Source: Lepeophtheirus salmonis
Taxonomy: Eukaryota; Arthropoda; Copepoda; Siphonostomatoida; Caligidae
Direction of reading: 5' to 3'
Length of the DNA: 64,000 nt
Assembly (NCBI RefSeq): GCF_016086655.4
Contig: NC_052136.2
Coordinates: 39,502,866-39,566,865, forward strand
Shown: positions 47,884 to 59,355 of the stretch, in pieces
Position numbering within the stretch: the stretch's first letter is position 1
Layout of the letters: every line of letters begins with the position of its first letter
Translations under genes and position numbers: made by a program
Notes under the pieces: generated by a model
What the model saw: only the letters and a program-made list of their open reading frames with translations
What the model was told of the DNA's origin: nothing
Database searches by the model: none

Positions 47884-47990
47884 AGGGGTGTCACACTCAT
47901 TTTGATTACCGGATCTCAATATAATTCCACCAGTCAAAAGATTTGAGTATTTAAAAAAATATTCCTTTGTATGTGAATTTTTGTACACAA
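47884..47990. mobile_element. hAT-like terminus CAGGGGTGTCACACTCA
   Basis: CAGGGGTGTCACACTCATTT then CGGATCTCAATATAA is typical of another widespread hAT-type end. The matching right end is not clear. A weaker relative (GATGTATCAAACTCAACTTG) occurs near 58878. Confidence 0.4.
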
Positions 47991-48189
47991 ATTTTGATGT
48001 AGAATTAGTACTTTTAAGAGTAAGAGATTTACAGCCAACTAAATCAAAAATCACGATTAACAAATATGAATTTTATAGGTCCAATATTAATAACAACTAT
48101 TTAGAAGTGGAAACGTCAATTACAAATTAATGATTATATTTTTCTACAACTTTCGTTCCAAGGGGCGTCAACCGATTTTTAAAAAGGGT

Positions 48190-51100
48190 TTAACCTTTTT
48201 GAGACTGTATTTATCCACTCATTTTAGTATCATATTTCTACACTATGAGCCATTAGATACTTGTGCTACACATTTCATAGTATCCAAGCCCTAGAATTGC
48301 TTTATGTTTATGTAGAATGTAAAAAAAAAAAAGTGAGTCACTTAAACTTCAATTTGTCAAAAAACAAAAACACACATATTAAAGTTGACTTTGATATTAA
48401 TTTGAATGGGGGCATTAAAAAAATAACAGAGGAATAATAAAAATAATAAATTAGGGTTCCTAAGAGATTCATCACCCTATTCCTCCATGTTCTTTCTTCG
48501 TCAATTTGCTGCTTCTTGGAATACTAATGAATAAAAAGAAAGAAAAAGAAGAAATGTAATTTAAACTTTTTTTTTTTTTTTTTGAAGATGATGACACACA
48601 ACACATTCTATGACAAATTGATGTGGAAATAATACTAACAAGGATTTATTTCTCATCACTATACGTGAGGCATAGCACACATAATATATTTAATGTTGAA
48701 AGAAGCAACCCTTTCATTTTAAATGCCCTTTTTTCTAAAAAGAAAAAAAGAAGAAAAAAAGAGTCAAACTTTTTGACAGCCATTCCTTATGACGACAAAC
48801 CCTTCCAATATGTACATTGAGCATATTCATAGGATGTTGTCACGGACAATCTGTTGATTTTGATTCTTTCTCTCTACTCCTCCTCCTTTATTTTTTAATT
48901 TTATATAAATTTAACAAATTTGATATTTATATACATACAATATTGTATTTTTCAAAACACATTTCCAGATGTACATACAATCATAAGGATTGATGAACCA
49001 TATGGGGTTTTGTGGTTATTGAATAACCATAATAAAAACTGCTCATTCGAGTCCTTGTCGTTGTCATCGATATTAGGAGGTGTAATGGAAAAATAAATTA
49101 GATATTTTATTCTTGTTATTATTGTTTCTTCTTTGACTTTAAGAGTCTCCATGGAATTGAACGCTCTTACTATTTTCATTGTTTCTTTGTACTCCTTGTT
49201 CCATATGTGGAGGGGATTTGTATGTTAAATGATAGAAACTACTGATTTGAGCTACTCATACATACATATATAGTATATGTGATCCGTCAACTCAAATGCA
49301 ATCTTGAACAAAAATTAAGAAAAAAGATATTTATTAACTTCATAAACAAAAAGTTTAAATATAGCGTCCAGCCTACATTTAATAAATAAGACGTTACTAT
49401 ACTCCGATATGGCCTTTGAACCATATAATCTAATTTATTTGCCTCCCTTTAGTTGTAAACGAAAACTCGGTCATTCCTAAAGAAGGAAATTATAAGAAGT
49501 CGGGGAAAAAGTAAGTTCACATTTTGGGATTTATTTCAATACTTTATAAGAAGAGTTACAATCATACGATTTATATAATTATGATTTATTTCATACAATA
49601 TCTGGAATTTTATTCAAGATTATTTTGGTATTAACTTAACAAATATTTATTATTGTTTTTCTAGATTGATTTCAAAAATTAACCACAGGATATATTTAAT
49701 TAATATTCATTCTTCTTAAACATAGACAACAGGAATTGGCATTGAAACTCAGGCTTGAGAAGGAATGATTTCGTTAACTCTATTTTGATTTACAAACATA
49801 GAATACGCAAGTATCGATTTGTCTACTTATTCATCATTTGTACCTATAAGGAATCCCTCTACACCTGTTTCTCTTCCTGTCTTCCAGACTATACTCATTA
49901 ATGTTAACACTCTTATGTTTACAAGTACAAAGAGTTAATAATATTAATGGACTCTTCAAATGATTGCCAAGTTCTAAGTTCCATATAGAGGTATATACTC
50001 CAAGAGGGAATTGATTGTATCCATTCAGATTAAGTTATTCTTAAGAAGTAATATATGTACTTATATGTGTATTTACATAAAAATATCATAATATCATTAA
50101 GTGCCTGATAAAAAAAGAAGACCATTTTGGAAAAATGAGAGAACTTTATTTTGAAAAAATTAAATTCAAATTTTCAACAAAGAAAAAAAAAGAGCCCTGC
50201 GAATTTGAGTTTTGCTCGTGGCTCCACTCACGCTAAAATGACTATTGGTCTCATAGATTGATTAGGGATATTGGTCCACCTAAGTTGTTTGGTATAGGGT
50301 CCTGAATAACTAAGGTCGTAACTGCATAATAGCATTCAAGTTAACGTAATACGAATAAGATTTCGATCCATCCTGGGACCAGTAAGTTATATTTTACATT
50401 GAATATGATCTAGCAAAAATATATTGTATAATTTGTTGTGTGCAAGTTGGAAATTTTTACAAATAGTAATTTGTACAAGCAGATAGTATAATTTACAACC
50501 AAAAAATACGATTAAAAGTTTTAAATAAAGATGAATTACTGTCCTACTTCTGATAGATATAATTTTCCTTGTGATTGATATATGTATTAATGGTGTCATT
50601 TATGACTTTTCTTTATAAAAATTACTAATTGATACGTCATTGTTGCCACGTTATTAAGTTCAAATACATCCATGAATATTAATCGTAAATACATAGGTAA
50701 TGATTTAGTAATTATAATAGATCAAAATGTAATCACATTATCAATAAATAGTCATAAATTAATACGACTTCTATTACAATTATATAAAGAAATTATAAAA
50801 TAAAGTAATTTTAATTTACTTCTAAGTAGAATACAACTGTAGATGTTAAATTATACACAAAAAATCAAAAATTATGTCTTAAGAGAGTTGAATAAATTCG
50901 AATAAAAGCAAGACTCTTTAATTTTTGTAAATTACATTGTGTACTTAAAAAAACATAATATGTATTTTGATGACCTATTTGAATTATTTTTTCAAACTCG
51001 ATTATACCAAATATTATACTTAGAAAGCCCAATATTCAAATAATAATTGTTTGATTAACATCTCTATAGAAAACATATTAAAATAGTGTACCTATATAAT

Positions 51101-51920
51101 TAGATGTAGCAACGTCGGTGAATTATTGTTTGAGTGATCATCACATTAGTGTCCTTAACTAACTGAAAGTAAAATTATTCTGTGTAACCCATTTATGTAC
51201 AATAAAAAAAATAGGATCTTTCACCAAAAATCAATCCACAAAGGATTTCCATTATCATATGTATCTAGCCAAATTTTTGCATATTTATATTTTTAAAGTA
51301 TTAATTAAATAAATAAATATACCTAAAGATAATTTAAAACTGCACTTTTAATTTTATTATGTACAATAATTTTCATCATGAATCAAATAGGATCCAATTT
51401 TGAAATATATTCAAATCTCTTTCCGTAATTTCTCAGCAAAGTATATGCAGTAAATAACTAAAACCTTTTCAGAGAATAGGGAAGTGTCTGCAAATTATTC
51501 GCATCCATACCCAAAAATCTATAGATGCTGATGTTCGAATAATCAAAACCTTTCCGGAAATTGAATTCATTTCTGGATTAATAAAGTTATTTGTAAATAA
51601 TGTTTATATTAATCAAGCAAAGTGTGTCTGTATGTATATATAAATGTATGAAAAACAGAGAGAAGGTGCACTGTATATAGTGCTCCCTGATGTATATCAT
51701 ATATCAAGACAGTAAGAGGGGAAAAAGGGAGGATAATATACAGGGAGTACTCTATAAAATATATTAAATCTCGCAGGGGCTTATATTAAAAAAAAAAAAT
51801 AAGGAAGTACTATGTATAAAATTTAAAAAAATAATTAATGTTACTTTAAATGAGGTTAAGTTAGGACCTAAACTACTCCTTGGCTCATCAAATCCTACAG
51901 AAAAAATAATTATCAAGCTC
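48190..51920. other. AT-rich intergenic DNA, no gene seen
   Basis: Contains a poly-T at 48568-48584 and the TACAAGTT element at 50425-50490. Short open stretches here lack any protein-like feature. Confidence 0.55.
50425..50490. repeat. TACAAGTT element, long copy
   Basis: TTTGTTGTGTGCAAGTTGG, TTTTTACAAATAG and TAATTTGTACAAGCAGAT align with 27716-27772 end to end. Confidence 0.45.
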
Positions 51921-51924
51921 TTAT

Positions 51925-52115
51925 TTTTCTTCATTTATTCTTGAGGAAAGAACGGCTAACTAATGACTGAATAGCTACATGTGAGTGTGCTTATGAAAAA
52001 CGGAGAGGAACACCAAGGACTTGTTATGGGAGTTATCTTCATTATTATCGAAACAAAATTGATATCTTTGTCCACCCCAGATAACTTCGGGCAATGCCGG
52101 GTAGCACTGCCAGTA
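51925..52115 (+). repeat. GTTGGCAAC-family 3' part, copy flanking the 52-54 kb region
   Basis: ATTCTTGAGGAAAGAA, GAGTGTGCTTATGAAAAAC, GTTATCTTCATTATTATCG and CTTCGGGCAATGCCGGGTAG match 53925-54135 over about 190 bp in the same orientation. Confidence 0.6.
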
Positions 52116-52461
52116 GAAAATAAGAATATATTTTTAAGAAAGTGAAATGTATCATTGTCTTAATCCAACCTCTACAAAGGCGTTCAAAATGTATTATTTT
52201 TTGTTATAACATTTCAAAGTCAACTGCAGTTTCTTATTTTTGCATCTTTATGCACTTTTTAAGTTGGATTTGTTATAATTAAATTAAGTATTCCTATTCT
52301 GAAGTACAGTAACTTCAGGGTTACTTCCTTGAGTGTCTCCCCTCTTAAACAATGCATGTGTCTCTTACTGAAGTATAAACATAATTACGACCAGTTTTAA
52401 AGTCTCCGGCTTAAAAATAGTATATTTTTAGACGTGATTCCTAGAGCTGAGACTACTAAGG

Positions 52462-52560
52462 CAGTAGTTCCAAAAGTGTGGGTCGCGACATAGCGGGAGG
52501 GATGCAAAAGAAGAGTATCATTCAAACAACCAGTAATTTCTGTAGAAGGTCCTACAACAG
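52462..52560. mobile_element. hAT-like terminus CAGTAGTTCCAAAAGTGTGG
   Basis: CAGTAGTTCCAAAAGTGTGG then GTCGCGACAT is a familiar hAT-type end. The unassigned open stretch at 52707-53114 could be its contents. Confidence 0.45.
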
Positions 52561-52706
52561 TTTCGAAGTTGATAGGATACACAAAAAATACTTAGCATTA
52601 CTTAGGGTCCCTCAAAATTGAAAAAAAAAGGATCGTTGGGTTCTTAGCAAAAATCAATGACGGAAGAAAGTATACGGGACTGTATCAGATTCACGAGATC
52701 GTGTAA

Positions 52707-53114
52707 AGACTGTGGCAAAATCTTCAATTCGACAGTTCATGCGTTTGTGGAATGGCAAGTAGTCAGCATTTTAAAACGTCTTATCATATAGAATCTGGAA
52801 AACCTCTCAAAAGGCACATCGAAATCTTGAAAGGGTATTATCAGTTTTATACTTGGAGGACATGGGACAACCTGAGATGCTAAAGAATTAGAGTTCGCCA
52901 TTCTCAATGCAATGGCTCTTATTCTTTAGAAGATTGCAACGTACTAACTGTTAAATCCCTACGAATTAACGATTTTTTTATGGCAGCAAGATATGCAGCT
53001 TTATCCCTGAAAATACCTTCCCTGGGAAACGACGATTCCTGGACGATGGCTGGGAGAGAGATAAAATACTTTCCAATTCTCTCTTCTCAATACCATAAGA
53101 CTATAAGGGAAATT
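52707..53114 (+). pseudogene. Unassigned degenerate open stretch
   Basis: One plus frame is open for 58 codons, has a single TAA (52881-52883), then is open for 77 more codons to TAA at 53115-53117. The second part contains AARYAALSLKIPSLGNDDSW and ends REIKYFPILSSQYHK. I do not recognise the product. Base composition is higher in G+C than around it. The region lies between a hAT-like terminus (52462) and the mariner relic at 53501, so mobile-element debris is the most likely explanation. Confidence 0.35.
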
Positions 53115-53500
53115 TAAAAAAAATCAACAAACCCATTTAGTCCATTTTATGTTTTGGATTACTTGGTTGTTGTTTTTTTTGTTTTTTAATGTGTCGCTGA
53201 AATTTTAATTTTGCATGGTGATATGAATTTTGTTACATTTTTTGTTTTTTTGTTATTTTTACAAAATAATTGACTTTTGTATTTTTATCCAGATTTTACT
53301 TTTAAATGTACAAAACAGGGAATTTTGATGTAAAATCGACCCCGAAGCTAAAAATTTAAACTAAAATGTATTTGTATATACCTCCGATTTTTTATATATT
53401 AACCTATTAATGAGCAATGAATTAAAAAAAATTGTGGTATTAAAACTTAAATAATTATGAATACACATATTTTTTATTAGTCTCTTCTGGATCATTCTAA

Positions 53501-53779
53501 AAAGTATTTCCCAAAGCCAAAGGGACTCCTGAGGCTACCACAAGATCTAAGTCAAGGCCTCGAAGGTCGGACGAAAAGGTTGCTGCCGTGAAAAAGTCTG
53601 TCGAGGACCAGAGAGTCAAAGTCACCGTCAGCGGCCTCTCCAGGGAGTTCAATGTCAGCATGGACCGGCTAGTTAAGAAAGATCTTGGCCTTAAGATCTA
53701 CAAGAGAACCCCTCGTCAAGCCCTCAAGCCTGTAGACATGGAGTTGGTAGTGGAGATCATGGGCGGCCATATTGAATAG
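53501..53779 (+). pseudogene. Mariner-type transposase N-terminus fused to its C-terminal tail
   Basis: An open frame runs from after TAA (53498-53500) to TAG (53777-53779). It reads PKAKGTPEATTRSKSRPRRS, DEKVAAVKKSVEDQRVKVTV, SGLSREFNVSMDRLVKKDLG and YKRTPRQALKP, a helix-turn-helix DNA-binding domain of the kind seen in arthropod Tc1/mariner transposases. The frame then passes to VDMELVVEIMGGHIE, and GGHIE-stop is the usual end of these proteins. The catalytic core is deleted in frame. The usual first Met position reads Phe. Its G+C content is far above the neighbouring DNA, so the copy is fairly young. The frame is intact for about 92 codons. Confidence 0.82.
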
Positions 53780-53924
53780 ACATGTGTCTAAGACTCTCAT
53801 CTTTCATGTTCAATAAATTAATTCGTCCACCACTTTCAAAATTACCGAATTATTTAACTATATTTAAAAATTTCAGAGTTTTCAGTTTTAGACTCGCACA
53901 CATGTATTATTTTTCTTCTGAAGC

Positions 53925-54135
53925 TCTTATCATTATTCTTTCATTCTTGAGGAGAGAATATCTGTATGAATAGATATAGGTATAGAGTAGCTACGTATGA
54001 GTGTGCTCATGAAAAACAGAGAGTAACACTGATGATTTCATGGGAAGTTATCTTCAATATTATTAAAGTAGAATTTGTCCTTTAGCCAACGCCTAATTAC
54101 TCTGGACAATGATGGGTACTACCACTTGTTTATAA
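53925..54135 (+). repeat. GTTGGCAAC-family 3' part, second flanking copy
   Basis: ATTCTTGAGGAGAGAATATC, GAGTGTGCTCATGAAAAACA, GTTATCTTCAATATTATTAA and CTGGACAATGATGGGTAC are the counterparts of 51925-52115. The mariner relic and the unassigned open stretch lie between the two. Confidence 0.6.
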
Positions 54136-54859
54136 CAAAATGAATTATAGGAACATAGAAATTGGGACAGACACAGGTCACTAGATGCAGGTCTGTTAAC
54201 AAGGCAGCTAATCTGTGAATATCTCTATAATACTAAATTAAAAATGGTTCAACAGTTTAATAACAAAAGGTTTCGACACTGGCTAACAACCACTGTACTT
54301 TTGCAACCTTTTTTTGTTTTTCTTTTTGTGGGAGGAAAGGTTGTGCGAGTCATCTGAAATGAGTAGGATTTCCAAAAAAGAAATAATAATTAAATATCAA
54401 ATTTGTAAAAGAAACGTCGAACCACATTTCTCTTCACAGTTTGATTCATTTTCTTTGAAGAAATAAAAAAGAATACCTATGTTGTACGTATGTAGATATC
54501 AAGATTTCAAATATTGCTTTTAAGAAAAGCTTTAAGTAGAAGAAAAAGTTCCTAGACGACAAAAGAAACCAATAAATATACGTATATATTTCAATCTTTT
54601 TAGCAATAAATTCTTGGCTGTTTTATATAATAGTGTAAAAGAATGAAAAAAGAAAAAAACCCTACAAAGAGAAGAAGGGAAATATTTAGATTTAAATTCC
54701 TACAAGAGACCTGGGTAGATAATATATTCCATTTGTGACATAAATTATTTAGCTAAGAAGGCACAATTAAATGACTTATCTCTCAGGATGTTATCTATTC
54801 ATGAATATTTATGTTTCTTTCACTACGAAAGTTAGTGTTCGGTGTACTGGAAGAATTAT

Positions 54860-55010
54860 CGACTCGGTTCGACTCGACTTGTGTCGATGATTTCGCAACT
54901 CGACTCAAATAGTGGAGAGTCGATTTTCAAAATAGAAAAAAAACCAAGTCGACTTCATATTCTATTATTGAGTCGGCCTGATTTTTATCACTATCCTTCA
55001 TCAAATGTTT
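54860..55010. repeat. CGACTC-rich word-repeat block
   Basis: CGACTCGGTTCGACTCGACT, GCAACTCGACTC, GAGAGTCGATTTTC, AAGTCGACTTC and GAGTCGGCC occur within 150 bp, in both orientations. A looser relative lies at 42940-43200 (GTCGAGTTC, TCGGTCGAGTTC). Confidence 0.42.
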
Positions 55011-55244
55011 TGAATTTGTGGTTCTACCCCTAAGTAATTTTCAAATGAATCACAATTTAACCTATTTATAGGCCTGGTGTCGTCACTACAAAGGGGCCCC
55101 AAAAATCACTGTAGCATTTAATAACAACTTTGTCCTCGTTATTTTTAATTACGAGGTTTTATTACACAACCAAACCACAGGTGAAACATAATTATGCAAT
55201 TTTTGCTTTAATCCGATCTCTCTGATTGTAAATATGTCAGAGTA

Positions 55245-55640
55245 AGAGTAAAAAATGCAATGTGTATGCGATTTCTTCTGCGCTAGTCCAAAGAAGGCTG
55301 CAGATCTATCTATCCGTACTTCCTACAACATTAAGAACTCCATTTAAGTTCCATACCGCCTAGAAGGACTAAAACATATGCAAAAAAAATATAACTAACT
55401 TCTGGCCTGCCTACTTCTCTACCTTGGCCACAACCACCAGGACTTTGCTGTTTGAGACTTTTATGAGAGCCATGTTTGCTGCAACTCTCATTTAAATTTG
55501 GATGAGCTCCGAGCAGCCATCATGACACCGTAGTACGTCATAGACACGGCCTTCATCATTAAAAGCTGTCAATCTGTTCACCGGCGTGTCGAAGCTGTTA
55601 CTCCTTGTCAAGGAGGACATATTTTAATAAAAAAGTTTAA
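55245..55640 (+). pseudogene. Mariner-type transposase relic with C-terminal tail
   Basis: The plus strand reads SKKAADLSIRTSYNIKNSI and RLEGLKHMQKK, like an N-terminal segment. A degenerate stretch with HNHQDFAV follows, where family members have PDLNPLDFAVW. It then reads SHLNLDELRAAIMTP, stop, YVIDTAFIIKSCQSVHRRVE and GGHI, a clear C-terminal tail. Several stops interrupt it. As in the copies at 6768-7190 and 53501-53779, most of the catalytic core is missing. Confidence 0.72.
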
Positions 55641-55799
55641 TATGGTATTTCAATTTGTCACAAATTGCTTTTGAGTTTTTTTTATAATTCCAATAAAAAC
55701 ACTTTTTTCGTAATTTTTACTGCAAATTCTATATCTCACTTTGTGGTATTTTTCTTTAAAGGGTTGAGGGTGACTTTTAACTATACAAGAACAGTTTGA

Positions 55800-57600
55800 C
55801 AAAGTTAATTTTATACTGTATTTATATACATGTCCTTTTTTTCGAAAATAAAATTTTGAAAAACATTTTTTACATAAAAGATGTAAAAATAATTTACAAC
55901 AATGAATAATTAATTACCAATTATGACAAATCAGGAAATGTTGGTAACAAACTTTCCTTTAGACAAAACAAACGCTTTTTTTTATAAATTTGACAACAAG
56001 ATGTTACTCGAGGTAGTTGTATCGTTCTTTTTTTCTTTAGTCACTGGCATACATATATATGCCCAAATCAGACTTTCTAGATTTTTTTTTAATGACATTT
56101 TATTTTTACAAATTTAAGGCTTCTGACAAGTAATAAGCGTGGTAATGATAATGAGATGTTTGTAAAAAAATTTCCAAAATATGGTTATCTCACTCGTCAT
56201 AAAATGTAATTTCTATAGTATGGTAGAAGAATATTATTATTTCTTTGCCACTTCACCCACATTCAGGACGCCAACTTCATTCCTGTGATACCTTCTCTCT
56301 AAGCATAGGAAACAACCTCTAGAAAGAATAAACATTTACAACAAATATATATAAATATTATTCAATATCTTTTCTGTAAATTAATGAAGTCATTATTCAT
56401 CAATAAAGAAATAAAATAGCATTGAAGGACTAAAACAGTAAATATATTTATAGTTGAAAATTATTATCTATCTGTTGACTCCATGACCTATCAAAATGGG
56501 TTCAGTTAAAAAATTTTAACTGAAATCATCACGGTTTGTAGAAAATATTTCTGCATTCCACTAACAGAATTGCCGATGGTAGGAAATCCACTGCCCCAAT
56601 TCAAGTGGCTACGGGTTTCATAATATTTAATTATTGTTGGAAAGACTGTTGTAAGATGTTCAATTAAGTAGTTCATGCTTTTGCTGAGTGTCAGTTTATG
56701 CTGTTATTGAGGACGTTTCTTGAATGGAGCCTAAAACGTCATATAAACGCTTCGTCAAACCACATATCGGCCATAATTATTTTTGGGCTAATCAAAACTT
56801 TTAAAAAATCCTTCGAAAAAAGCAAAAGCAATTGGGTTTGGCATTTGGCATACTTAACTCTAAGTCTTATCTTACAAAAAAAATTAACCATTGGATAGCA
56901 TGGAGTTAAAAGACATACTCTTACGACTGCGTCAACATTTATATTTTTACTAAATGAAATTAGCCAATTTCCTATTATACATATATATATTTTTTGTATA
57001 TAAATATATATTGTAAAATAAAGACTGTTATAATAAATTAATAAATGAGGAGTACTGGGCATTTCTAACAATTTTCTTATATTCGCTTTACTTCTTTTCT
57101 AATTTATCATCTCAGTTCGGTTCGAATAAATCGTCTCATGTTGACACAACACTAACATGAAAACATAGTATGCACATGAAACTAAGTTTTTTTAAATAAA
57201 TATGGGGTAAAAAGAAGAAAACACCCTCTTCATGACAAATGAGATATCATCAAGCTTTAATATCTCCATATGAACAACATCCTTTACAGGTGGGAGTTGA
57301 ACTTACCCTTTAATTTAAAAACCCTTCTTTGTTTAATCAAAGGTGTTGAGTTCCTCAGATTCAGAGCAGCAAAACATCATGTCATGACATCGTTTTTGTT
57401 ACAAGAATGAGACCAGACTAGGTCTCCTAAAAGAGGTAAATAAATTTAAAACTTAACAAAAATACGAATTGACTTAGTTGTTATAAATTGAATTTTCCAA
57501 TTGGACTGCGGAAACATTACTCAATAATTAAAAATGGTAAGGCTGTATTGTAGTTTTGTGGTCAAGACTGGCTTACTCAAGGCTAAGCCCTTGAGAGATA
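55800..57600. other. AT-rich intergenic DNA with one weak open stretch
   Basis: The opposed open stretches at 56698-56898 (plus) and 56739-57071 (minus) overlap and look slightly less AT-rich than their flanks, but neither product is recognised; old transposon DNA is possible. Confidence 0.4.
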
Positions 57601-57604
57601 GATA

Positions 57605-57860
57605 CACATGGGCGTACAAGGGGGGGATATAGCCCCCTCCCCCCAATAAAGGAAATTTTTTTTATTTTCAGGAAATTTTTTTCAGTTGTTATAACAATTT
57701 TTATGAGAAAATAGGTGTAAAATTTTTTTTTAAGCATTTTTAAAAAAAGGTCATTTCATCAAATTACGTAGCAGAGAAATTTTTTTAATTTTTTTCAAAA
57801 ATAAAAAAAAAAAAAAAACCCCCAAAAAAAAAAAAAAAAAGAATAAATATAGAATAAATA
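57605..57860. repeat. GGGCGTACAAGG-type repeat with poly-A filler
   Basis: GGGCGTACAAGGGGGGG, ATAGCCCCCTCCCCCC and AATAAAGGAAATTTTTT mark a relative of the CAGGGGCG-type repeats. It ends in long A-runs interrupted by five C (about 57806-57840). Confidence 0.5.
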
Positions 57861-59309
57861 TATACAACACGATACAAAAAAACAACTTTAAGGGTTTGAT
57901 TTAGGAACTTGTTTATGATTTTTTTTAGTCAAATAATTGATTAGCTCCAATTAAAGGTCATTAAATTTCTCGGCAAATAATCTTGGAGGGAGTGACTTCT
58001 GAAATTCTAAATTCTGGTAATATAGTTAAAAGGTTAAGTTCGAGGAATGTAAAATATTTTTTTTTTTTAAATGACTATTTTAATCTAACTACTCTGGTCT
58101 AGGTAGGCCTAGCACAAGCCAAATTGGGATCCTAACTCCTTGCTAAAGTTTTAGATTGTGTTCCTTCCCTTTCATTTAATAACTTTTTATCTTTTTATAA
58201 AGAACAATCAATTACACAGACCTATTTCATTGATGCCCTTAGCATTTGCATATACTGTCTATAACTTTAGCCACCCTTGGCTATACATATTGACAACGCG
58301 ACCCAGACTTGAATGGGCCGGGAATAAGATCTTTAAGAATTGGTCTCCAGATCAAGACCAATCTCAAAACCCCCATTTCTAGGCCCTAATAAAATATCGG
58401 TGCTGCTTAATCAAATTGACTGATGAAGTCTATAATTATACTTTCAAAGTTATGAAATTTGTACATTAACCGCAAGTTTGAATTTACGCCATTGGTAAAT
58501 TTTAGAATTCAAATGTTAGATATAAAATATATTGATTGTAGAAGGGATTATAACTATGACAAATATATTCAAAACTTTAACTGTGTTAGAACCTCAACTT
58601 ATTTTTATTGGCCCATGATCTGTCAAAATTTAAAAAAAATATTGTATAATTTTTAATATTTAGAAATGTTATATTTAAACATCCTTTAATTCAGACATTA
58701 TTTAAAAAAAGAGAATGTCACGTTTGTATAAACAGTTTCATTAATGTTGAATGAACAAACACAATAGAACTAAAGTATATTTGTTGGTCAGCTACGTTAC
58801 TTAAGGAATTTAAACGAGTTTGGCTAGTGATCAGAAACACTTATCTAAATCTTATTTTTATATAGTTATTTTGAGCAGATGTATCAAACTCAACTTGGGC
58901 AGTTGGGTCGAAACAGTGACAGGCCAAAAACAAATTGGTGTTTCTTAATCAGGAAGACTTTTAGTCTAACTCATAAATATGGTCTGCACAAGAGTATGTT
59001 AAAATGATTTTTGTCAAAATTGCGTCTGGATTACATTTGTATTCTTCGATGAATAATTATTTAAATTTCTATCATCAAATTATTTTGATTAATCATTTTG
59101 AGACACTGCAAATTGCAATGAAAAAATGCAAAAATTACCTCTCATAATTTAAGCAAAAAGGTAGATTGTATTTGAAAAGAACCATTTTGGGGCAAAGATA
59201 TATAGAGAAATCTATATCAGGGATACAAATTTTTATGGAAAAAAAGATGGAAAAATACCTCCAATTCTGTGACATAATAAGTATAAATTTTACAAATATA
59301 AGAGACTAG

Positions 59310-59355
59310 CGAGAGTACCCGACATTGCTCCGAATTATTCAGGGTCAATAATTTT
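59310..59355 (-). repeat. GTTGGCAAC-family 3' end fragment
   Basis: The reverse complement reads AATAATTCGGAGCAATGTCG then GGTACTC, like the 3' ends at 52100 and 54115. Confidence 0.4.

Noticed and set aside
58338..58364. ATTGGTCT/AGACCAAT hairpin as a terminator or RNA gene
   Set aside because: Eight-base stems are expected by chance in 64 kb; nothing around it suggests an RNA gene.
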